Shown here piece after piece: positions 46,761-57,044 of a stretch of DNA of 64,000 bases (within the stretch, counting starts at the first letter, position 1; each line of letters starts with the position of its first letter). A model generated the notes under the pieces. The model was not told the origin of the DNA and did not search any database. It saw nothing but the letters and a program-made list of their open reading frames with translations. The translations under genes and the position numbers were made by a program. The DNA comes from Bullera alba (taxonomy: Eukaryota; Basidiomycota; Tremellomycetes; Tremellales; Bulleraceae). The stretch is taken from the NCBI GenBank assembly GCA_001600095.1, contig BCIX01000003.1, positions 2,108,001 through 2,172,000 of the forward strand. The letters are read 5' to 3'.

Positions 46761-47008
46761 ACTGCCACACCCTACCGCCACATTGGACAGCCTTTCCTCA
46801 GACCCACCTTTGTGCCCACCTCCCTGCTACACTTATCACCATGATCAGACGAATTGGAATGTCCCGCATAAAGGATCTGGTATACCACGGGGTTCTCGAA
46901 GACATCGCTCCTGCAGTGCATATAGACCAAGACGGCCAGGGAGCTCTTGCCACCATCATCCCTTCCTTCACTCACTAGCCAATCCTGCTACCACAACTCG
47001 GCGACAAG
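46761..47008 (+). repeat. Duplicated promoter/leader, copy B
   Basis: This counterpart of 44471-44720 ends at the ATG of phosphatase copy B. Similarity persists through the first codons (ATGAGTACAGT). Confidence 0.75.
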
Positions 47009-48724
47009 ATGAGTACAGTCGCAACGATGCGACCGACCACGGCTCTTCCTGGTACATATTCTCAGGGTGGGTACGCTTGGTTGAGTGGATGTCAATTGGT
47101 GCTGACGAGGCTACTCAGCTGATCGGGAGGTCGCCCTGTCGACCGTGTCTCCATTGTTCAACGCGGCAGAGATCAAAACTGAAGTGGCCAAGGCGGGGGC
47201 GAAAGAGTCGGCGACCAATTGGAAATCCCAGGTAGAGTCCAGTTTGGCGAACTGGATCGAAAATTGGACTGCCTCTCAAGCTGATGGTGGAGCCGGCGGC
47301 CCGATCATCACGGAGGAAGAGATGATGAGTAACCTCAAGGCCATCAAGGACAAGTTGGACAAACATGCGGCTATTCTTCCTGAGGGGGAGATGATCCTGG
47401 ACCACTTCAGCTGGCAGCCGACCGATGACCCGGTAAGTTGACGTCAGTTCAAGGGCGGGATTATATCAGTTCAAGGGCGGGATTATATCACTAGCTGATT
47501 ATGGCAGACGACTTTGAGCTATGGTAGTTTCAAGACCAAGGAGAACCTCGAGAAGTTCCTCTCCCGTGAGTTAGGACGTAGCTGATGAGGATTGACCGAA
47601 GAATTGTACTGATTCACATCAGACCCGGGCAGCAAATCCGTGACAACATTACGACATGGACAGAGTGAGCCTGACTCGGTGCGAGAATGTCCCAGCTGCT
47701 GAGTTGAGGTGACAATCAGCCAACTGCAACAAATTTGCTACGCACGAGCACATCCTCAAGCAGATCCTTGGGCGAAACATCAATTACGAGACCGGTAGGT
47801 GAAAGTCTATCGAGACACAATCTACTTGGCTGACTCGCTTCTAGATCAGTCTCTCTTGCCGAATGTCACCATCACAAACGCAGACCGAACCACGGAGACC
47901 CGAAAACTAACAGGTTTAGGGGACAGGTACAAGCTGATCAGCGAGGCCGCTCTGACCGAGAGAGGATACAATCAAGCCCGATCCATGGGCGATCTACTCC
48001 AGTCAGAGTTCCCTGGCACAGACGGATCCGGAAACGGGGACATTGAGCATTGGTACATCAGCGAGTTGCCTCGAACCGAGGAGACGCTGTTTGCCATGTA
48101 TGGTCTCAAGCCCCACAATCATGTCGTCGGTCCAAAGGCGGGCACGGTTCCCGGCACCAGGGTTACATACAGTTCTCTGGCAGTGAGTACTGAGGACATG
48201 TTTTGAGCGAGGAGGTGAAAAAGTTCACGCTGACCGAGTATATAGGCCTTGAACGAATGTCCAAGTAGACACGGAGGCAATCCGGCCACGCATCGAGAGA
48301 TCTTCGAAGCGATCTCCAGGGATTCCGATACTCGGGGTATCAATCGTGAGTAGGGGTACCCTCCGACGTTGGCCGAGATAGATCAGCGCTGACTCGGCAA
48401 ACAACTCTAATAGGAATCGGTGTGGTCAGTCATGGAAACACGCTTTCTGGTTTGACCGACAATATACTCAGCACGGCCCCGAACGAACGGTACCACTTCC
48501 ACAACTGTCAAGCCAACACGACCGTTTTCTCCCGCGGCCTATCGAGCAGAGAGCAGTCTGTCAAAGGCATGGTGGAGAAGTTACTCAAGGGCATTGGATC
48601 TGAGACAAACTTCACAGCCAATGAGACTACCGCTGAATCTGCTGCATTTACCGAAGCATCCGACAAAAACAGCGACGATCTGTTGTCGATGATGGTCCCG
48701 GTGGGGATCTCCGCTGGCGCTTAG
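47009..48724 (+). CDS. Histidine phosphatase (PGAM-like) family protein, copy B
   Basis: Tandem paralogue of copy A with the same eight-exon plan (47009-47066, 47119-47432, 47508-47565, 47623-47664, 47720-47794, 47845-48182, 48246-48345, 48414-48724), 431 residues. The phosphohistidine motif reads VTTLRHGQ where copy A has TYIRHGE. The first catalytic His and its Arg are kept but the acidic residue is changed to Gln. ISEAALTERGYNQARSMG, WYISELPRTEETLFAMYG and GVVSHGNTLSGLTD (second catalytic His) are intact. Intron 2 (47433-47507) contains a 22-bp tandem duplication. The N-terminal extension (ATNWKSQVESSLANWIENW) is shared with copy A, so it is part of the family and not an annotation error. 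Catalytic competence is likely but not certain because of the Gln. Confidence 0.85.
47445..47488 (+). repeat. 22-bp perfect tandem duplication inside an intron
   Basis: Two adjacent identical 22-bp units (CAGTTCAAGGGCGGGATTAT then AT) lie inside intron 2 of copy B, lengthening it to 75 nt. The corresponding intron of copy A is 48 nt. Confidence 0.9.
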
Positions 48725-49238
48725 TCGAGTGGCGGAATGACGGAGGCCACTAGTGGGCCTGTTCAGAGTATAGGTAGGATCGATTCAGAGTATATACCGT
48801 GGAGATACAGAGTGAGAGCTGCAGATATGGAGAGCAGATGCAGACGAGATTGAGACGAGATGCAGATCGATCTCACAGTGTGATGGGCCCAGGCCCTCTC
48901 GGCGTAAATACCGGATGAATTTACCGGCTATCCTCCGATACACCCAGCCTGGGGGGAGGGCGCGGGAGATTACCGCATATCCGATAGGCCGAGGGCGTTT
49001 GCGCTTTGTTTTTGGGTGTACTCTTTGCTCATCACTCTACCGTCCAAGGTATGTAAGGGGTCGTTGTCATGCAGCTTGTCATGCCGCCGAGTCTGGAGCT
49101 GGCTATACGGAAGTAGATAGAGAGCGCTGATAGCCTGAAGAAGCCAGAGTCAAAGGTAGCGTCAAAGATCGTCGTTTGTTCTACAACTTCAACATCATCA
49201 TTGCTAGCGACTCACAACAAGCCAATCCCCACAGAACG
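48725..49238 (+). promoter_or_regulatory. Promoter region of xylulokinase
   Basis: 514 bp without a gene. GAGA/GCAGAT-rich imperfect repeats lie at about 48805-48875. Two ACCGG elements lie near 48911 and 48923 with CCG nearby, the kind of half-site spacing that Zn2Cys6 activators bind; this is only suggestive. Confidence 0.3.
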
Positions 49239-51316
49239 ATGACAGTAACACCGCAACCCCTCTTCTTGGGACTGGACGCTTCGACCCAGTCGCTCAAAGC
49301 GTCCCTCCTGTCGAGCACGCTCGATGTCATCTCCGAGCTCTCAGTGCACTTTGACAGTGATCTCCCTCAATATGGCACCAAAGGCGGTGTCCTATCTGGA
49401 CCGGAGGGCAGTGGCGAGGTTTACTCCCCGGTGATCATGGTAGTGCAGGCTATGGATATACTATTCGACAAGATCAAGAAGGCAGGGTGGAAGGTAGAGG
49501 ATGTGAGAGGAGTCGCCGCCGCTGGTCAGGTACGTAAGAGTGCTAGTTGAAAGACAAGGTTCGCTGACCATATTGGTGACTAGCAACATGCTTCAGTGTA
49601 CTGGAACAAAGAGTCGGAACAGGTTCTGTCATCAGTCAGCCCTTCACAGCCACTTCATGATCAACTTGGAAACGCCTTCTCTCGACCTGTGATGCCGAAT
49701 TGGCAGGACTCGTCGACTACCGCCGAATGCAGGGAGATTGAGGCTGCTGTAGGAGGTGCCGATGCTTTGGCCCGAATCACCGGTTCCAAAGCCCACGAGA
49801 GGTTCACCGGCCCTCAGATCATGCGATTCAAGAAGATCGACCCCGAGGCATACGACAACACCCACAGGATTAGTCTTTGCTCGAGCTTCGTCACCACAAT
49901 GCTGTGTGTAGATGGAGAGGTCAAGGGTATAGATGAGAGCGATGCCTGTGGAATGAACCTCTGGACCATGAAGGACGAAGAGAGGGGATGGAACGAGGAG
50001 GTCCTAGAGGCGATCGCCGGAGAGGCAGGGGCTGAGGAGCTGAACAGGAAGTTGGGTCAGGTCGAGACGGACGGCGGAAGGGTGGTTGGTCAGATTGGAG
50101 ATTGGTATGTCCAGAGGTATGGTTTCAGCCCGGACTGCTGTGTCTTCCCTGGAACTGGAGACAACCCAGCGACTTTCCTCAGTCTCACTCGTGAGTGTTA
50201 TCGTTACTATGCAGTACCTGTTACTGACGATAACAGTTCGACCATCCGAGGGATTGGTCTCGCTGGGCACATCGGACGTCGTGCTGGTTTCCACATCGAA
50301 CTACAACCCTCACCCAGAGTACCACGCCTTCTTCCACCCGGCCATGATAGGTCCTCCAAGCATCCAGGACAGCGAGCAGAGGCAAGGTGCTGAGCAGCTC
50401 AAATACTTCAACATGCTGGTCTACAAGAGTGAGTCGACCATAGGAAGCAAGAGCTGATTATGGCAGATGGCTCCTTGACTCGAGAGCACGTTAGAGACAA
50501 GTACTTCAACAAGTCCTGGGACGCATTCAATGCTGCGGTGGAGGAGCTCAGACCGAAGAGCAAGGAGGATCTACCTACCGCTGCTGCCTTCTGGTGGCTC
50601 TTGCCCGACATCATCGTGAGTCGAGTATCTGAACCCATAACCTCGGTACATCACTGATATAATGTGATTGATAGCCCGACCAAGCGCATGGGGTGCACAA
50701 GTTCCTCTCGCAGCGAGAGGAATCTCAATTGATCGACGCATTCGCCGCCAAGCTCGTCGACGAATACCCCGACGTCAAGATGGAAGCCTTGGGTATTTTG
50801 TCCGCTCAACTGCTCAACTTCCGATCCCGCTCATCTGCCATCTTGGACGACTCTTCCGAACCATCTTCATGTCCTGCCACTCCAGCAGTGACCAGCCCAC
50901 TCCCTCGTCTCACCAGGGTCTACGCTACTGGAGGTGCTTCTGCCAACAGAACCATTCTGTCCTTGATGGCGGATATCCTCTCTGCGCCGGTCTGCAAGAA
51001 CGTCGAGTACAACCCCGAGACGGAGAAGTGGTCGGATGCGCACTGGAACTCGTGCTCCGTGGGAATGGCTTACAAGGCCCGATGGGGCTACGAACGACAC
51101 CATGCCGAGGGAGAGCGCAAGTGGATCAAATTCGACGATTTGGTCGACGAGTGCAGGTCGGCGAGAAAGGCGGCTAGAAGCTCGAAAGCTGTGGAGATCG
51201 ATCAGGAGGAAGAGGGTATCAGGGCAGTCGCACAACCTGGAGAAGGCAGAGGTGCATGGGAGAGAAGTGTGGAGTGGTGGCAGTCTCTCGAGGATAGGGC
51301 CATGGGAGGGGAGTAG
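49239..51316 (+). CDS. XKS1: D-xylulokinase
   Basis: FGGY-family kinase phosphorylating D-xylulose to xylulose-5-phosphate, the entry of xylose and arabinose carbon into the pentose phosphate pathway. Five exons (49239-49529, 49584-50190, 50237-50428, 50467-50615, 50675-51316) encode 626 residues. Family motifs are FLGLDASTQSLKASLL at the N-terminal phosphate loop, VAAAGQQHASVYWN, MPNWQDSSTTAECREIE (catalytic Asp region), DACGMNLWTM, FPGTGDNPATFLSL, GLVSLGTSDVVLVST and RVYATGGASANRTIL in the C-terminal ATPase half. The third intron (50429-50466) is only 38 nt. The final 70 residues (after NSCSVGMAYKA) include a charged extension. The cytosolic location is inferred from the absence of targeting signals. 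Confidence 0.96.
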
Positions 51317-51887
51317 TCGGCGGGCATCAGCCAGCTTGACGGGGAGAAGGGTATGTTTCGACGGAGGGTTCTTGTGAGCGTTTCCATTTCATCTTCGAGC
51401 CTCAATGACATTGTACACGAATGGACTATGCCTATCTTCGCCTGTCGGGTCACTGATACTAGTACTAGGCCGATAGCTCGCGCCTATGCTACAGCTACGG
51501 CTCTGAAACCGAGCTTGCTTTGTCAGCCTTATCGATTAAGTAATCGCAGCGCCCCTTTGTCCTTACTCTCTCACTCGTACCAGCACCAAAGGATCCTCCC
51601 TATCCCGGGTCACTGCCTGATAGGACCTGTCGAGCTGATCGCGTTTGCAGGGCGACATGAATGGTCTGCTTACCTTGTCTCCTCGATGAACCATATACTG
51701 AGCGGGTACTGCTACGCGGCGGTCGTTGACGGTGATAGGAGCTTCCAGCTGTCTTCAGTCAAACCATTCGATACACAGCCTGTAGACCCTGCAGGTGACA
51801 AGTTCACTATGGCCATAACGTACACTTCTAGCAATAACACCAAGAGATCCTTCACAGTCTCTTCCGGAGGTATCTCGAGCTCTCGGG
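51317..51887 (+). promoter_or_regulatory. Promoter of Ser/Gly-rich gene X with duplicated block
   Basis: The segment 51653-51692 (GCGACATGAATGG..., then CTTGTCTCCTCGATGAA) recurs at 53538-53590 upstream of gene Y, so the tandem duplication included promoter sequence. A possible earlier start ATG lies at 51809 (MAITYTSSNNTKRSF), at a distance from the block similar to gene Y's ATG. It would need a short intron (for example 51901-51937) to enter the main frame. Confidence 0.4.
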
Positions 51888-53278
51888 ATGGTCCGTCCCG
51901 GTGGGCGCTGGGGGCGATTCGGGCGTGGGTCAAGCAGCCAATCGGGTGTGACGCCATCCAACGGCCTATCCATCAACATCGACGTGTCCATAAACGCGGC
52001 TAACTCAAGTGTTAACCCAACCAGCGCGAGCGACATCGGTAGCACTAGCAGGCAAGCCTTCGGCAGTATCGATGGAGTGATAGCCTCCTGTAATAACGCT
52101 AGTGCATGGGCTGGCGCCAGTGCACACCTTACCTCCCTCACAGCTTCATCGGCCTTATCCCAGGCTTCAAAGGCGGACCCGGCGGAGACACAAGATAGCA
52201 AAATTCAAAGCCACAGCCACAGCGGACGATCAGCGTATGGTAATTTGGAAACGATAGCCGAGATATCAAGTGGAGACAAGACGCCCAAGTGTGAGTCAAG
52301 CCTTGTGGCAGGGTGCAGATCCCGTCTTTGAAATAGTACCAGTAACGACATTGCCCGACCTGAGTCAAGCTGATTGCCGTCGTGTAGTGGATCTCTCTTC
52401 CATATCAGAGATGCGAGTCGATCCGAGTCGAGAGATCAGCGACTGGATCCAGAGTGAGTCGAGTGTCTTGACAGGGCGTAGCTCTCGCAACTGCGGTGGG
52501 AGCGACAAGCCGACACCAAAGAGACGAGCCAGGCTGATTGTCGTCACGTAGTGTTTGCGTCTTCCGCTTCGGAGATATGTGTCGACAAGCACACAGCAGA
52601 GATTAGTGCCGCGTCCCAGTCACAGAGTGAGTTGAGTGTCATGACAGGGTGTAGATCCCGTTCTTGCGGCAGAAGTGACATGATCAGAGCGAGCCAATGT
52701 GAGTCCTGACTGATGTCGTCCAGACTCGGACTCAGAGCTCCGTTATGACCCTCCCGTCTCCGTCTCTGTTTCCCCTTCAGACCCGAACTCAAAGCTCTAT
52801 TATGACCCTCCCATATCAGCGAGCAGTTCCAACCGCAAGTGAGTCGATCGTATTTCTCCAAAGGCAACGCTCACTCCCCTGCAGCGCGTCCCGCTTCAGC
52901 TCCATATACTCCTCTGTCGCATCCAAAGCGTCAGAGGCCTACTCGGCTGTCAACAGCCGCTTATCATCCGTCTCTCCAAGTGCTCTCGTCGCAGCGTCGC
53001 TCCTCGGCGGAATGGCGATCAACAGCGCAGTGCAACCTGACTCACACGCAGGTCACGCGATTTCGCTCTCCGGATACGACAGGAGTTTTGGCGGCGTGAG
53101 TGCAGTAGAGCCAGTTGGGGGGTATGGGTATAGCTCGGCTATGTCCTCGGATCACAGGGGTACTTCAGCGATCCTCAACTACGCAGGGGAGGAGTATGAT
53201 GGCTCGGAGTTGCCCCTGACGAAGTCGGTGTATGCGCAACACCTGCAGTTGATGGGATCGGAATATAAGCAGCGATAG
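51888..53278 (+). CDS. Unknown Ser/Gly-rich protein, tandem copy X
   Basis: Not a recognised family. From ATG 51888, exons 51888-52290, 52388-52453, 52552-52626, 52724-52838 and 52885-53278 join in phase to 350 residues; the true start may be at 51809. The protein is rich in Ser, Ala and Gly, with no signal peptide or clear membrane helix. Residues from the fourth exon hold an internal repeat (SELRYDPPVS and SKLYYDPPIS). The last exon carries the block shared with gene Y: SSIYSSVASKA, LSSVSPSALVAASL, GYGYSSA, NYAGEE, LTKSVYAQH, ending GSEYKQR. Exons 2 and 3 with their introns are tandem duplicates. The pair looks fast-evolving. Confidence 0.6.
52291..52723 (+). repeat. Tandem exon-intron repeats inside gene X
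   Basis: Three introns of 97, 98 and 97 nt (52291-52387, 52454-52551, 52627-52723) start with related sequence (GTGAGTCAAG / GTGAGTCGAG / GTGAGTTGAG, then a GACAGGGTGTAGATCCCG-like block). They flank exons of 66 and 75 nt, both phase 1 and divisible by three. The unit is about 165-175 bp and was evidently duplicated in tandem. Confidence 0.75.
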
Positions 53279-53721
53279 CCCTCGCGAGTAGATAGCTGAG
53301 GGTTGTATCGAGGATAACCCTGTTGTACCGAGTATACCGTCGCTTGTAGAGCATGCGAACAGTTTACGAGTAGGGTATGAGTAAGCAGAGCAGGGACATG
53401 TGTTGGTGAGATGTGTCAAGCGATGCGAGCACCCTTTGATCTTGCTCTCTGACGCGTTTCATCGAAGGACGTCTTGACCTGGCGTCATATGGAATGTTCG
53501 ATGAGCTCCTCGCATCGTGTCGTGTCGTGTCTGCATTGCGACATGAATGGTGGCACCACCTGCTCACCTTTGTTTCCTCTCTCGATGAAACGTCTTGCGG
53601 CGAGGTGGCGAGGCCCTCTGGGCCATATATAGTGAGAATTGTGATTGCCAGGATACCGCTTAAATTCGCACTTCTTCCATCCTCTGTACCGCCCACTCGA
53701 CCCACCACGTCCATCGACACA
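53279..53721 (+). promoter_or_regulatory. Promoter of gene Y
   Basis: 443 bp between the tandem genes. It includes the duplicated block 53538-53590 and a TATA-like CATATATAG at about 53622-53630, roughly 95 bp before the ATG of gene Y. Confidence 0.45.
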
Positions 53722-54582
53722 ATGCCCTTGTTCGACACCGCAACCTCATCTGTTAATCCTATCAGCGTGAATGATGCAAGCGAAATCCACCCCACTCTCG
53801 GTAATGCTAGCACACCGTATGCCGATGCTCCATGGGACTGGTCTCAGGGTCCAAGGCCGGAATGTAGCTTGACTGAACCTAGCGCAAAGCCGGATTGGAC
53901 CTCGACACAAGACACCGACGGTTCAAAGCCCAGGTATGGCGATATGAGAGGGATACCCGGAGTTCCGGGTGCCGATACGTCCAATCACTGTGAGCAGTGC
54001 CCCTGAAGGGATTGATGTCTTCCATCACCCTTGGGCCATGATCGCGGCTCGCAGCCGAGATGGAGTGTTCGTTCGTTCAGCTGAAGGTTGTGGGTGTAGT
54101 CGGTCGGTTTGACTCAGCAAGCAGTCACCGGAAGCCCAGTCAGGCTGAAAGGTGAGCCGATTGTAGCCATCATAAGCCCACTCACTGAAATCCTCAGCAA
54201 ATCACGTTTGGGCTCACTATACTCCTCCCGAGGCAAAGATTCAAAGTTCTCCGCTGCTGACACCAAGCTGTCCTCCGTCTCCAGAAGTGGGCTCGTAACG
54301 GCATCCCTTGGAGTCCTCAGTGGCAAGGGGACCAACAACACTGCGAAATCCACCACGGGGATTGGCTCGAACGCAATATCGCCATCGGGATACGGCAGCA
54401 GCGTTGGGGCCGGCAGCGTGAGTGCTGTGAATCCAACTTGGGGATATGGCACGGCTGTGTCTCCAGGTCCTGGAGGTGATTCAGCAGTACCCAGCTACGC
54501 AGGGGAGACTTCGAGGTACCCCCTCACGGACTCGGTGTACGCGCGACATGCGGAGACTGTAGGGTCGGGATATGAGTATTAG
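53722..54582 (+). CDS. Unknown Ser/Gly-rich protein, tandem copy Y (234 aa)
   Basis: Three exons (53722-53989, 54100-54151, 54198-54582) join in phase to 234 residues. The N-terminus MPLFDTATSSVNPISVND parallels gene X (NSSVNPTSASD). The middle is Pro/Trp/Asp-containing and unlike X. The C-terminal exon parallels X: RLGSLYSSRGKDS, KLSSVSRSGLVTASLG, GYGSSVGAGSVSAVNP, PSYAGE, LTDSVYARH, ending GSGYEY. The shared 'VYA-H...GS-Y' ending and the 'SYAGE/NYAGEE' block are the most conserved parts. Low complexity, no targeting signal, no known domain. Its intron 1 is 110 nt, longer than most in this window. Confidence 0.65.
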
Positions 54583-54971
54583 GCAGTGTTGTGTCGAGAT
54601 TGGAGAGATTGCTCCGAACGGTCTTAATGGGACTCAGATATCCTTGGGCGTAGGCCAGTCCATTGTAGAGCAGACACACGATGTACTGGTAGTCTCTGGA
54701 CGAGCGGCAGTAGGGTTCGAGACTCGGATTGACTGGTTGACCAGTACTGCCCTCTCGATCTCTCGAACACCGTCGCTCATACGGCCAATTTCCAATCGCC
54801 TCCCATCGGCCCGAGGCGCGGCCCTGAGGCGGCGTCGGTGATCGCCGCTTGTTGACAACAGCGAGCTCAGCAGCAGCAGCAGCTCGCTCGGATGGGTGAT
54901 CTGAGGCTAACTGAGGCAATGAAGTTGCATTATGAATTGGGCACTCACGAAGCGACTTCGGGAACATCAGC
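54583..54971. other. Spacer with a CAG-loop inverted repeat
   Basis: 389 bp without a gene. An inverted repeat GCGAGCT/AGCTCGC (54861-54867 and 54881-54887) encloses a short CAG run and could form a hairpin. Confidence 0.45.
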
Positions 54972-56026
54972 ATGGCGGACGCTCTGATCAGATCAGGATC
55001 GAAATTGGTACAAAGCCTGCTGGAGCAACCTCTGCACCCGGTCTACTACCCATACTCCCAATTCACCGTTATCCACGCTACGAGGGTAGCCCTTGTCTGG
55101 GCCACTCTCACCAAGAAGAGGAGCTCGGGTCGTAATGTCACCTTCCTGCACGACCTCGTCGGGTATCTCACCATGTGCTGTGAGTCAATCTGCATCTGGC
55201 AGAGCACTTGCTTTGAATGTGCTGACTTTGGGCAGGGGGAGGATCTACGATATTCGCACTACTGCTCTCCCAGCCGCCATCATGGTTGATCTCGCCCATC
55301 CCTTGGGTCATCTACACCTCGGTATACCTCGCAGTCTATCAATCCGGCCTGGCGGGCTACATCACCAGCACGACACCCACCGTTGTGGACATCTTTGGGT
55401 CACTGGTCGACGGATTGACTCGCGGAGTCACCATCACTGCAATCCCCAAAACCCTCAAAACGACTTCCACTGGCACCGCCAATGCATGGACGACCGCACT
55501 GCTCAGCTCGATTGCCGTCAGTGGCGGAGGATGGATCGTGCAGGGCATGGGGATGCACCTCGATCAATGGCAGTTGACCCGTCCGGCAATATTGGACGGA
55601 GGGGTATTTGGCACTATGGATTTCTGGTCCGGTGGCCTCATGGCCTTGCTCTACGCAGTGCTGGTCCGGTCTTTTGCCCAGCTCGACGGGTATAGCAATA
55701 CAGCGCATGTCCTGCTGCCAAGTGGTCTCTTGTCGACTTCTACGGGGAAGACTTCTGGATCCGGAGCGATCTCAATAGTGGAGGACAACATCGCCAGGGT
55801 GGTTGTGATTGCGACGTTGGGAACGCTGCTCGCCTCGAGAGCCGTGATACGGAGGTTCGCCACGACGTCAAGCAGTACTACCCAGGTGAAGGCCGCTGTC
55901 AATAAGCGGATCGAGAGTGTGGAGAGGGAGAAGGAAGACGCGGTGTCGGTGGTAGTAAAGTCCTCGGCAAAGGTCCACCCGGAGTCACCTAGATCCACCC
56001 CGAGGAAGAAGTCGAAGCAGAAGTAA
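54972..56026 (+). CDS. TRIC-like (trimeric intracellular cation channel) membrane protein
   Basis: Two exons (54972-55179, 55236-56026) encode 332 residues. The protein is strongly hydrophobic with about six to seven helices and a Lys/Ser-rich tail ending RKKSKQK, an ER-type ending. The block YLTMCWGGSTIFALLLSQPPSWL resembles the Gly-rich, 'LL..PP' segment after helix 2 of TRIC potassium channels, and GSLVDGLTRGVTITAIPKTL matches the position of their conserved basic segment. Later, SGGGWIVQGMGMHL resembles the second Gly-rich segment. If correct, it balances K+ against Ca2+ release across the ER membrane. The assignment rests on pattern and topology only; a fungal-specific membrane family is the alternative. 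Confidence 0.5.
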
Positions 56027-56093
56027 AGATAGGACTATGCAGCTATACTACATGTGTCTACCTTGAGATCTTCCATACTGCCTGGTACATTGA

Positions 56094-56832
56094 TCACGAC
56101 AACACCTCCCCACCTCGCTGCAGCCATCTATACGTCACACTGACCCTCAGATCCCTCATAACGGTCTGCTCCCCGTCCTTGCCCTCGACGACATCCACCA
56201 TCCGCTCCTCGATCCCATGCGACCACTCCCAGCGCGCCTCCCCCGTCAACACGTAGACGCTCCTCGGGGGGAGGTATACCTCGTGCCGCTCCCCTCTACT
56301 ATGGCTGAACACCATGCTGGTGCCTCCAATCAGGGAAACACCCAGGATTCCATCTGCATACCGGTTCGGCAGGTCCACATGGGGTGTTATCCCCTGTCCC
56401 GGTTGGTATAGATTCAATATCACCTGCCGAGCCAGCGGCTGTCGAAACACCAGGTCGTAGACCTCCGGCGGGGTTCTATCTTTGAGCAGGGACTGCGCTC
56501 CGGCCAAGAGTTGGACAAGGTGTGAAGGCAGCGAAATCGAGTTTGGGCTTGAGAAGAGCATCACTTGATCCCTGGTACCTCCGACAAAGTGGTCCGCTGA
56601 ACTGATGCCCCTCAGAGCATCATCTGGAGCATAGCATATCAGCTGGAATACTGCAGTTTCTGAGACACGTACCAGCCGCCGAGGAGGGCAAGAGCGCCGG
56701 GAAGACATATAGACCCGGTATAGGAGCGCCAGGACGGGCCACCAGTCGATTTAAACTCCCCCGCTGATCATCGGTCCCACTTTCGTGCTCGCTGCAGGAT
56801 GAGAACAGCGAGTCATGGGATGATCTCCTCAT
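56094..56832 (-). CDS. AlkB-like Fe(II)/2-oxoglutarate dioxygenase
   Basis: Two exons in phase from ATG 56832, the intron lying near 56690-56640 (GTACGT...CAG), ending at TGA 56094-56096. The double-stranded beta-helix motif is clear: NLYQPGQGITPHVD (first iron ligands His and Asp), ADGILGVSLIGGTSMVF, LPPRSVYVLTGEARWEWSHGI (distal His) and LRVSVTYR (the Arg pair that binds 2-oxoglutarate and substrate). The N-terminus has PGLYVFPALL, the usual lead-in of the AlkB family. Among AlkB relatives the 'SVYVLTGEARWEWSHGI' text resembles the ALKBH4/6/8 type more than DNA-repair ALKBH2/3; the substrate (tRNA, protein or nucleic acid) is open. It is divergent from the NDK gene (212 bp). Confidence 0.85.
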
Positions 56833-57044
56833 GCGTTCGAGAGCATGAGTAAGGTGTTGGTATGGGATACGGTGCAGGTCCAAGAGTGATTTGACTCTGC
56901 CGCCACGAGATGTCCGGAAGTGAGCGAATCTCCGAAGCTTCGGGACGCTAGCGAACGAATTAGCAAAGCCGATTTGACAGTCTACTTCACACTGATCTAT
57001 ACCCCACTCATCTCTCCCTGCCCACATCTACAACGTACCGCATC

